Shown here: positions 21,545 to 28,121 of the stretch, in pieces
Position numbering within the stretch: position 1 is the first letter of the stretch
Layout: each line of letters begins with the position of its first letter
Program-made: the position numbers and the translations under genes
DNA from: Acidimicrobiales bacterium
GTDB taxonomy: Bacteria; Actinomycetota; Acidimicrobiia; Acidimicrobiales; VFJN01
Assembly (NCBI GenBank): GCA_035316325.1
Contig: DATHJB010000127.1
Span: 1 to 36,895, forward strand
Direction: 5' to 3'
DNA: 36,895 nucleotides
The notes under the pieces: model-generated
What the model was told of the DNA's origin: nothing
Database searches by the model: none
The model's input: the letters and a program-made list of their open reading frames with translations, nothing else

Positions 21545-23857
21545 TCAGCGGCCGAGGGCCACCGCCAGGAGCGACGCGGCGGCCGCCTTGTCGAGTGGGT
21601 CGTTGCCGTTGCCACACTTGGGCGACTGCACGCACGACGGGCAGCCCTGGGTGCACGGGCAGGCCGTGATCACGTCGTGGGTGGTGGCGATGTGGCGGTC
21701 GGCGGCCTCGTAGCCGAGGTCGGCCACGCCGGCGCCGCCCTCGTAGCCGTCGTAGATCACGATGGCGGCGCTGCCCAGGTCCGCCTGGTGGGCGGTCGAC
21801 ACGCCGCCGACGTCCCAGCGGTCGCAGATGGCGAACAGCGGCAGCACCCCGATGCCGGCGTGCTCGGCGGCGTGCAGCGCCCCCGGCACGGCGGCCGGGG
21901 CGACCGACGCCCGCGAGATCAGCTCGTCGCCCACGATGTACCAGAAGGCCCGGGTCCGCAGGGTCGAAGCCGGCAGGTCGAGCTTCTCCGACCCGACCAC
22001 CGCCCCCGAGCCCACCTGCTTGCGCTGGTAGCCGGTCACCTGCGAGTGGACCTCCACCCAGCCCAGGCCCACCTCGAGGCGGGGCCCGCCCCCGGCGTCG
22101 CCCACGAAGCGCCGGTCGTCGCAGCCGAGCACCCGCACGGCGACGGCGGTGCGGGCCACCGTGTAGGTCGACCCGTCGTCGGGCACGACGACGGCCTGCC
22201 GCTCGTCGAGGTCGAGATCGACCACCCGCCAGGTGCGCCCGGCGTGGAGGTAGATCGCACCCGGGTGCACCTGCTCGCAGGCCCGCTCGCGGTTGACGGT
22301 GCCGACCGGGTCGTCGTCCTCGGTCCGGATGCGGATCTCGTGGCCGCTGGCCCGCAGGCTCACGCCGTGGGCGGGCCAGCCCCGGGCGGCGTAGAGGGCC
22401 TGCGGCCCCCGCCCCCGGGAGCGGCGCCGCACCACCACCTGGTCGTCGAGCACCAGCCGCCGCACCGACTCGTCGAGCAGCCCGGGCCAGTAGCGCTCGT
22501 CCTCGAGGGTCAGCGGCAGCTCGTGGGCGGCGCAGCGGAGGTGGACGTCGGCGACGATCGGGTTCTCGAGGTTGACGATGGCCGGTTCGGGCGGCCGGGT
22601 GAGCAGCTCGGCCGGATGGGAGGCGAACCACTGGTCGAGCTGGTCGTCGCCGGCCACGAGCACCGCGGCCGAGGCCCGCTGGTTGTCGCGCCCCGCCCGC
22701 CCGGCCTGCTGCCAGAACGACGCCACGGTGCCGGGGAAGCCGTCGAGCACCACGGCGTCGAGGCCGGCCACGTCGATGCCGAGCTCCAGGGCACTGGTGG
22801 CCACCACGCCGTCGAGCCGCCCGGAGAACAGCTCCTCCTCCACCTCGCGGCGCTGGTCGGCCAGGAAGCCGCCGCGGTAGGGCTTCACGCGGTCACGCGA
22901 CTCACGGGGCAGGCGACGCCGCACGTCGGCGGCCACCAGCTCCGTGGCCCGCCGGCTGCGGCAGAAGGCGATGGTGCGCTGGCCCGAGCGCACCAGCTCC
23001 GACATCACGGCGGCGGTGGCGTCGTGGCTCGACGGATGGCGACGGCTCGCACCGGCCGAGGCGTTCTGGGGGTTCCAGATGGCCACCAGCTTCTCGGCCT
23101 GGGGCGATCCGTCGTCGACGATCGTCTCCAGCGGCACCCCGCAGAGGGCGCCCGCCAGCCGGGCGGGCTCGCCGATGGTGGCCGAGCAGCACACGAACGT
23201 CGGGTCGGCGCCGTAGTGGCGGGCCAGCCGTCGCAGCCGTCGCAGCACGTGGGCCACGTGGCTCCCGAAGATCCCCCGGAAGATGTGCAGCTCGTCGACC
23301 ACCACGTAGCGCAGCCGGCTCAGGAACGCGGCCCACCGGTCGTGGTGCGGGAGCATCCCGCTGTGCAGCATCTCGGGGTTGGTGAGCACCACCGTGGCCT
23401 GCTTGCGGATCCACGTCCGCTCCTCGTTGCAGGCGTCGCCGTCGTAGGCGCCGGCCAGCACGCCCGGGAACCCCCGCTGCGTCAGCGCCCGCAGCTGGTC
23501 GTGGGCCAGGGCCTTGGTGGGGAACACCAGCAGCGAGGTGCCCGGCCGGACCGGGGTCTGCGCGGCCTCGGCGATCGGCACCTGGTAGCAGAGCGACTTG
23601 CCCGATGCCGTCCCGGTCGCCACCACCACCGAGCGGCCCGCCCGCAGCAGGTCGATCGCCTGCGCCTGATGCGTCCACAGGCCGGGCACGTCGATGCGCT
23701 CTGCGACGTCGGGCGACAGCGGCCGGCTCAGCTCGCCGAACCGCGGTCGACGGGCCGGCAGCGTGCGGGAGAACACCAGCGACGGCGCGTCGGCCAGCCC
23801 GAGCTGGGGCGGCGTGTCCGTCGCCTGGGTGACCTCGACCGCCGACACGGCCGTCAT
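21545..23857 (-). CDS. DEAD/DEAH-box helicase, MrfA/Hrq1-like with zinc cluster
   Basis: A 770-residue superfamily 2 helicase. Residues 58-67 carry the Q-motif-like LWTHQAQAID, Walker A is ATGTASGKS (80-88), motif Ia VFPTKALAHDQL, Walker B VVVDELH (Asp188-Glu-Leu-His191), motif III CCSATI and motif VI QQAGRAGRDNQ. The C-terminal region is DUF1998-like and ends with a four-cysteine cluster (ACPCTQGCPSC...KCG). B. subtilis MrfA with this architecture repairs mitomycin C damage; the M. tuberculosis relative is Rv3649. The ATG at 23857 lacks a clear ribosome site. It converges on the pilus operon with 26 bases between stops. Confidence 0.93.
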   Translation of the reverse strand: MTAVSAVEVTQATDTPPQLGLADAPSLVFSRTLPARRPRFGELSRPLSPDVAERIDVPGLWTHQAQAIDLLRAGRSVVVATGTASGKSLCYQVPIAEAAQTPVRPGTSLLVFPTKALAHDQLRALTQRGFPGVLAGAYDGDACNEERTWIRKQATVVLTNPEMLHSGMLPHHDRWAAFLSRLRYVVVDELHIFRGIFGSHVAHVLRRLRRLARHYGADPTFVCCSATIGEPARLAGALCGVPLETIVDDGSPQAEKLVAIWNPQNASAGASRRHPSSHDATAAVMSELVRSGQRTIAFCRSRRATELVAADVRRRLPRESRDRVKPYRGGFLADQRREVEEELFSGRLDGVVATSALELGIDVAGLDAVVLDGFPGTVASFWQQAGRAGRDNQRASAAVLVAGDDQLDQWFASHPAELLTRPPEPAIVNLENPIVADVHLRCAAHELPLTLEDERYWPGLLDESVRRLVLDDQVVVRRRSRGRGPQALYAARGWPAHGVSLRASGHEIRIRTEDDDPVGTVNRERACEQVHPGAIYLHAGRTWRVVDLDLDERQAVVVPDDGSTYTVARTAVAVRVLGCDDRRFVGDAGGGPRLEVGLGWVEVHSQVTGYQRKQVGSGAVVGSEKLDLPASTLRTRAFWYIVGDELISRASVAPAAVPGALHAAEHAGIGVLPLFAICDRWDVGGVSTAHQADLGSAAIVIYDGYEGGAGVADLGYEAADRHIATTHDVITACPCTQGCPSCVQSPKCGNGNDPLDKAAAASLLAVALGR

Positions 23858-23992
23858 GTTACGCCGCTGGAATTTCAGAGCTGTAGGGAAAGTTGCGAGG
23901 AGGAGTTAGAGGACGCCCGCACGACGCCAGCACGACGGCCGGAAGACGGTCCAACGATTCGTGCGCCCAGAAGCAGTAACGTCACCGGCGCC

Positions 23993-24328
23993 ATGCAGCT
24001 CCGTGCCGATGTCTCGTCGCTCGACGGTTGGACCGTCGTCAGCCTCTTTGGTGAGTTGGACGTGGCCAGCGCGCCCAACCTGCGGGAGCAGCTCATCCAG
24101 CTCGTCTCGCAAGGTTCGCACCTGCTGGTCCTCGACCTCGAAGGGCTCGACTTCCTCGACTCCACGGGGCTCGGCGCCATCATCAGCGCCCTCAAGCGGG
24201 CGCGCACGAACGGCGGCGACCTGCGCCTGGTCTGCACCCAGGCCCGCATCCGCCGCCTGTTCGAGATCACCGCACTCGACAAGGCGTTCCCGCTGTTCGC
24301 TTCGCTCGACGCCGCCGTCAGGGCGTGA
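23993..24328 (+). CDS. STAS-domain anti-sigma factor antagonist
   Basis: A 111-residue single STAS domain, like RsbV/SpoIIAA. The signature is VVSLFGELDVASAPNLREQL, then LLVLDLEGLDFLDSTGLGAIISALKRAR, where DSTGLG holds the serine normally phosphorylated by the partner kinase. It would bind an anti-sigma kinase and release a sigma factor. The start is ATG 23993; TAACGT (23977-23982) lies ten bases upstream without a ribosome site, so the leader is very short or absent. The HATPase gene follows after four bases. It is divergent from the helicase. Confidence 0.93.
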   Translation: MQLRADVSSLDGWTVVSLFGELDVASAPNLREQLIQLVSQGSHLLVLDLEGLDFLDSTGLGAIISALKRARTNGGDLRLVCTQARIRRLFEITALDKAFPLFASLDAAVRA

Positions 24329-24332
24329 TGTC

Positions 24333-24773
24333 GTGGCCGTCGTCGAGCTGGAGATCCCAGCCCGGCCGGCTTACCTCTCGCTGGTCCGTCTCGTGGTCGA
24401 CGCGGCGGTCAGCTCCCTCGCCCCCAACCTGGGCGGCGCCCGTCTCGACGACCTCAAGCTGGCGGTCACCGAGGCCTGTTCGAACGCCATCGAGGCCCAC
24501 CAGTCGGCGTGGACCGACGAGCCCGTGGTCGTGCGCTGCGAGCTGGACGACGGCACCGTGACCGTCGAGGTCGCCGACCGCGGCGGTGGCTTCGACCCGG
24601 CCGACCTCGCCGGCCTCCCCGAAGCGACCGACCCGCTGCGCCTGCGCCACGAGAGCGGCCTCGGCATCCCGCTGATGCGCACCCTCGCCGACGAGCTGGT
24701 CTTCGAGCAGGCCACGAATGGGACCACCGTGCGCCTCACCGTCTACCGTGCCGGCAGTGTTCCCGGTGGTTGA
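24333..24773 (+). CDS. RsbW-like anti-sigma serine kinase (HATPase_c_2)
   Basis: A 146-residue GHKL ATPase of the anti-sigma type. It has an N-box (LKLAVTEACSNAIEAHQ), a G1-type DRGGGFDP and a G2 region GLGIPLMRTLADELVF. Such kinases hold a sigma factor and phosphorylate the STAS antagonist. The start is GTG 24333, four bases after the STAS stop, so the two are cotranscribed. No sigma-B/F-type gene is adjacent; the RpoD-like factor at 13389 and the ECF factor are the only sigma genes in the window, and neither is an established partner. Confidence 0.9.
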   Translation: MAVVELEIPARPAYLSLVRLVVDAAVSSLAPNLGGARLDDLKLAVTEACSNAIEAHQSAWTDEPVVVRCELDDGTVTVEVADRGGGFDPADLAGLPEATDPLRLRHESGLGIPLMRTLADELVFEQATNGTTVRLTVYRAGSVPGG

Positions 24774-24842
24774 TCGAGGCGTCACGACGGCGACGGAGAG
24801 CTTCACGGCGCGACGCCCGAGCGCTCGACGGAGCTGGCTCCC

Positions 24843-25361
24843 GTGAGCGACGAGGAGGAGGACGTCCTCCCCAAGCCCGACGCGATGCTGGCGCTCCACG
24901 ACGTGACCGCCGAGCTGTTCGCCCGCCTGCGCGAGTGGTTCGCCGTGCCCGACGTCGTGTCGCTCGACCTCTCCGGCATCGACTCGGCGGTCGGCGAGCT
25001 GGGCGACCCGCTGATGGTCGCCGCCCTCGCCATGCGCAAGCTCCAGGCGCTCCACCTGCTGTCGACCCCGGGGGTGCGCACCACCACCGACGTGGTCGTC
25101 ACCATCGTGCAGGACCTCGACCGGGCGCTGATCCAGGCCCCGTCGTCGCGCCTGCGGGTCCAGGCCGAGACCACCGACTGGGACGCCGAACTGGCGGCGC
25201 TCGAGGTCGGCAAGCTGGTCGACGAGAACGACGTCGCCCCGGCCGACGCCGATGCCGCCGACCCCGAGGTCGAGCGCTTCCGCATGCTCCACGCGCAGCT
25301 CCACCGCGCCGCCCGCGCCGTGCTCGAAGCCTCCGAGGGCCGCATCCGCGTCTTCGAGTAG
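24843..25361 (+). CDS. unknown acidic protein downstream of the STAS/kinase pair
   Basis: A 172-residue protein I do not recognise. It is soluble and acidic, beginning SDEEEDVLPKPDAMLALHDV, with mostly helical prediction and a C-terminal helix (VERFRMLHAQLHRAARAVLE). Stretches such as MRKLQALHLLSTPGVRTTTDVVVTIVQD look like a folded core. There is no signal peptide or membrane segment. The GTG at 24843 has GGAG about nine bases upstream. It lies 69 bases after the kinase gene and 21 before nhaA in the same direction. It could be a further part of the sigma-regulation switch (inference). Confidence 0.75.
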   Translation: MSDEEEDVLPKPDAMLALHDVTAELFARLREWFAVPDVVSLDLSGIDSAVGELGDPLMVAALAMRKLQALHLLSTPGVRTTTDVVVTIVQDLDRALIQAPSSRLRVQAETTDWDAELAALEVGKLVDENDVAPADADAADPEVERFRMLHAQLHRAARAVLEASEGRIRVFE

Positions 25362-25382
25362 GCCATCGGGTCGACTGTCGAG

Positions 25383-26720
25383 GTGACGGACAAGCCGACG
25401 TGGATCGACAGCGACCGCCCGATCGCCCGTCTCGTCGCGCAGCCGCTCGCCCGCTTCCTCCACGTCGAGGCGGCCGGCGGCATCCTGCTGCTGGGCGCCA
25501 CCGTCGTCGCCCTCGTGTGGGCCAACTCGCCGTGGCAGAGCTCGTACGTCGACCTGTGGTCGACCGAGGCCGTGGTGCGGATCGGCTCCGCCGAGGTGGC
25601 CGAGAACCTGCAGCACTGGGTGAACGACGGCCTGATGGCGGTGTTCTTCTTCGTCGTCGGCCTGGAGATCAAGCGTGAGCTGGTCACCGGCGACCTGAGC
25701 GAGCCGCGCGACGCCATGCTGCCGGCCTTCGCCGCCCTCGGCGGGATGGTGGTGCCGGCCACGATCTTCCTGGCCGTCAACGCCGGTGGCGACGGCGCCG
25801 GCCGCGACGGCTGGGGCATCCCCATGGCGACCGACATCGCCTTCGCCGTCGGGGTGCTGGCGCTGCTCGGCGACCGCGTCCCGGCACCGGCGAAGCTGCT
25901 GCTCTTGGCGCTGGCCATCGTCGACGACATCGGCGCCATCCTCGTGATCGCCGTCTTCTACACCGACGAGCTGGCCCTCGGCTGGCTGGCGGCGGCGATC
26001 GTGGGCCTGGTCGTGGTCACCCAGATGCGGCGGCTGCGGGTCTGGTACCCGCCCCTCTACCTGGTGGCCGGCGTGCTGGTCTGGTGGTTCACGTTCCAGT
26101 CGGGCGTGCACGCCACGATCGCCGGCGTCGCCCTGGGCCTGGTCACACCGGCCCGACCCCTGCTGCCGGCGTTCCAGGCCGACCAGATCGCCGACCGCCT
26201 CTCGGCCGACACGGAGGTCTCCGCCGACGAGGTGCGGGAGGTGTCGTTCGAGCTGCGGGAGTCGGTCTCGGTCGCCGAGCGACTGGGCGACGCCCTGCAC
26301 CCGTGGAGCAGCTACCTGATCGTCCCGATCTTCGCCCTGGCCAACGCCGGCATCCCGCTGTCGTGGGACGCGCTGGGCGACGCCGCGGGCTCCGCGCTCA
26401 CGACGGGCGTGGTCGTCGGGCTCGTGGTCGGCAAGCCGCTCGGCATCGTGGCCGCGACGCTGCTGACGGTCCGCCTCGGACTTGGCCGCCTACCCGACGG
26501 CCTCGGTTGGCGGCACGTGTGGGGGATCGGCGCCCTCGCCGGCATCGGCTTCACGGTGTCGCTGTTCGTCAGCGGCCTCGCCTTCGATGCCGCCACCCAG
26601 CGCAACCAGGCCGCCCTCGGCGTGCTCGCCGCCTCCGCCGTGTCCGCCCTCACCGGCACCGTGCTGCTCCTCCGAACCCCGGCCTCGCCCCCGGAACCGG
26701 CCTCCGACCCGAAGTCGTGA
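25383..26720 (+). CDS. nhaA: NhaA-type Na+/H+ antiporter
   Basis: A 445-residue sodium/proton antiporter. The ion-binding aspartates are visible: ATDIAFA with Asp151 and VDDIGAI with Asp181-Asp182, the pair equivalent to Asp163/Asp164 of the E. coli protein. Other family marks are GGILLLGATVVALVWANSPW near the N-terminus, VFFFVVGLEIKREL and FTVSLFVSGLAF near the C-terminus. It exchanges cytoplasmic sodium for external protons. The GTG start at 25383 has no clear ribosome site and may be coupled to the gene before it. It converges on the first lipoprotein gene with 25 bases between. Confidence 0.95.
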   Translation: MTDKPTWIDSDRPIARLVAQPLARFLHVEAAGGILLLGATVVALVWANSPWQSSYVDLWSTEAVVRIGSAEVAENLQHWVNDGLMAVFFFVVGLEIKRELVTGDLSEPRDAMLPAFAALGGMVVPATIFLAVNAGGDGAGRDGWGIPMATDIAFAVGVLALLGDRVPAPAKLLLLALAIVDDIGAILVIAVFYTDELALGWLAAAIVGLVVVTQMRRLRVWYPPLYLVAGVLVWWFTFQSGVHATIAGVALGLVTPARPLLPAFQADQIADRLSADTEVSADEVREVSFELRESVSVAERLGDALHPWSSYLIVPIFALANAGIPLSWDALGDAAGSALTTGVVVGLVVGKPLGIVAATLLTVRLGLGRLPDGLGWRHVWGIGALAGIGFTVSLFVSGLAFDAATQRNQAALGVLAASAVSALTGTVLLLRTPASPPEPASDPKS

Positions 26721-26745
26721 GGCGGTCCCGGGAGCGATGGGTGGG

Positions 26746-27204
26746 TCAGGGTTGGGTGAAGCCGCACTCCGTCTCGAAGTAGGCGCCGGTGCGCTGGAGG
26801 GCGTCGCCGAGGGTGGCGGCCTGCTCGGTGAGCGTCGCCGTGCCGGCGGGGTCGTTCACGTCGATCTCGCCGTTGACGACGGGGGCGACGAGCGTGTCGA
26901 GGATCGCCGTCCAGTCGGCGGCGATCTCCGCCGGGGCCTCGAGCGCCCTCGCCTCGGCGAAGACCTCCTGCACCTTCGGGCTGGTGGGGTCGGTCGACCC
27001 GGCCGCGGTGAGCTCCGCGTACAGGGCTTCGGCGTTGTCGCAGAAGGCGGCACCGGTCGAGGCGTCCGAGGCCGAGGCCCCGGACTCCGAGGACGACTCC
27101 GCCGGAGCATCCGACTTCGCCTCCGCCGCATTGTCGTTGCCGCCGCACGCGCCGGCGACCAGCACGCCCGCCAGCGCGAGCGCGGTCATGGTGTTTCGTA
27201 GCAT
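26746..27204 (-). CDS. secreted lipoprotein, tandem paralogue A
   Basis: A 152-residue probable lipoprotein. The signal region LRNTMTALALAGVLVAGAC ends with a lipobox-like VAGAC, followed by an Asn/Ala/Ser-rich acidic linker. The folded part begins at FCDNAEALYAEL, contains RALEAPAEIAADWTAILDTL, and ends YFETECGFTQP; the two cysteines probably pair. The same framework (FC..., ALEAPxEIAxxWxxIL, final CG) appears in the next gene, so the two arose by duplication. Function unknown. The ATG at 27204 has AAGGAAG upstream; a longer reading from 27303 would put the signal peptide inside the protein. Confidence 0.85.
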   Translation of the reverse strand: MLRNTMTALALAGVLVAGACGGNDNAAEAKSDAPAESSSESGASASDASTGAAFCDNAEALYAELTAAGSTDPTSPKVQEVFAEARALEAPAEIAADWTAILDTLVAPVVNGEIDVNDPAGTATLTEQAATLGDALQRTGAYFETECGFTQP

Positions 27205-27265
27205 TGCTGACTCGCTTCCTTCGTGATTCGAGGCCGTCGTCGACGGCCAGGGCATCCGCCCGCCC

Positions 27266-27294
27266 ACCTCGGCGATCCCACCAATCGCCGAGGT
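27266..27294. terminator. hairpin between the two lipoprotein genes
   Basis: Perfect 11-bp arms ACCTCGGCGAT (27266-27276) and ATCGCCGAGGT (27284-27294) have a 7-base loop. It lies 50 bases after the stop of paralogue B and upstream of paralogue A, so it can end the former. No T-run follows, as is common in GC-rich actinobacteria. It is also possible that it protects a cotranscript. Confidence 0.6.
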
Positions 27295-27343
27295 CGATCT
27301 CACTCAGAGCACGTTCATGTGCGTCCGCTCGCCGGGGTGCCGG

Positions 27344-27877
27344 TCACCCGCCCGTCGTCGGGTCGGGCGACTCCGAGCCGCCGCTGATCCCACAGTCGTT
27401 CTGCAGGTACTCCATGACCGCGGCCTGGTCGTCCTGGATCTCGTTGAAGGCCTCCGTGGCCTGCTGCGCCGCCGCGGGGTCGGAGGTGTCGAGATCCCGC
27501 AGCCCGCGCAGCACGGCGAGGATGTTGCTCCACGCCTCGGCGATCTCGTCGGGCGCCTCGAGTGCCTCGGCGGCGGCGTACCCGCCGTCGTCATCGGCCG
27601 TTGCGGGGTTGGCCGACGCCGTCATCGCGGCGATCGCCCCCTGGCAGAAGTCACTGTCGGCGGCCGGTGCGTCGGGGTCGACGCTGGGTGTGGGGATCTC
27701 GCCCGAGTCGGCCCCGTCGTCGGTCGAGTCGGCCGCGGCGTTGTCGTCGGCCTGGTCCTCGGTGCCCTCGTCGTCGGTGGCGTCGTCGTCGCCGTCGCTG
27801 CATGCCCCCAGCAGCAGCACGCCGGTGGCGAGCAGCGCGGCGAGGCCGGCGCGCCAGTTTGTGGTGGTGATAGTCAC
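27344..27877 (-). CDS. secreted lipoprotein, tandem paralogue B
   Basis: A 177-residue lipoprotein with a clear signal (WRAGLAALLATGVLLLGAC; lipobox LGAC). A very acidic Asp/Ala/Thr-rich linker of about 45 residues follows. The folded part starts DFCQGAIAAMTASAN, contains EALEAPDEIAEAWSNILAVL, and ends EYLQNDCGISGGSE. It shares its cysteine spacing and central helix with paralogue A. No known family is recognised. The start is GTG 27877 behind GGACAGGA. It is divergent from the LuxR-type regulator. Confidence 0.85.
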   Translation of the reverse strand: MTITTTNWRAGLAALLATGVLLLGACSDGDDDATDDEGTEDQADDNAAADSTDDGADSGEIPTPSVDPDAPAADSDFCQGAIAAMTASANPATADDDGGYAAAEALEAPDEIAEAWSNILAVLRGLRDLDTSDPAAAQQATEAFNEIQDDQAAVMEYLQNDCGISGGSESPDPTTGG

Positions 27878-28121
27878 GAGTCCTGTCCTTCGGTCGTGGC
27901 CGTTGGTTCGGCTTCGGCGCGCCCGGACGGGCGCTCCCGTCGTTTCTTCCCCCCAGGCCGGGGTCGACGGTGGCTGTCCGTCACGCTGTGGACCCCGGCA
28001 CACAAGCATGCGCAACTTAGCCCCGGCCGCCCGCCCGATTCACACGCGGAGGGGTGCAATTCGCGCTGTCCCAGGCCACAACTCCGGGCGACAGCCGCCG
28101 GACCGCTACCATCCGTAAGCC
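27878..28121. promoter_or_regulatory. divergent region, lipoprotein B / LuxR-type regulator
   Basis: These 244 bases hold no gene I can support. On the plus strand TACCAT (28107-28112) precedes the ATG at 28122 by nine bases, a near-leaderless arrangement. On the minus strand TAAGTT (28015-28020) could be the -10 for the lipoproteins. Confidence 0.4.

Noticed and set aside
21515..24328. 937-codon plus-strand open frame starting with ATGA at the tadE stop
   Set aside because: After about ten codons it is antisense to the helicase and its last part lies in the STAS frame. A real short pseudopilin would need a signal and Glu at +5, which are absent.
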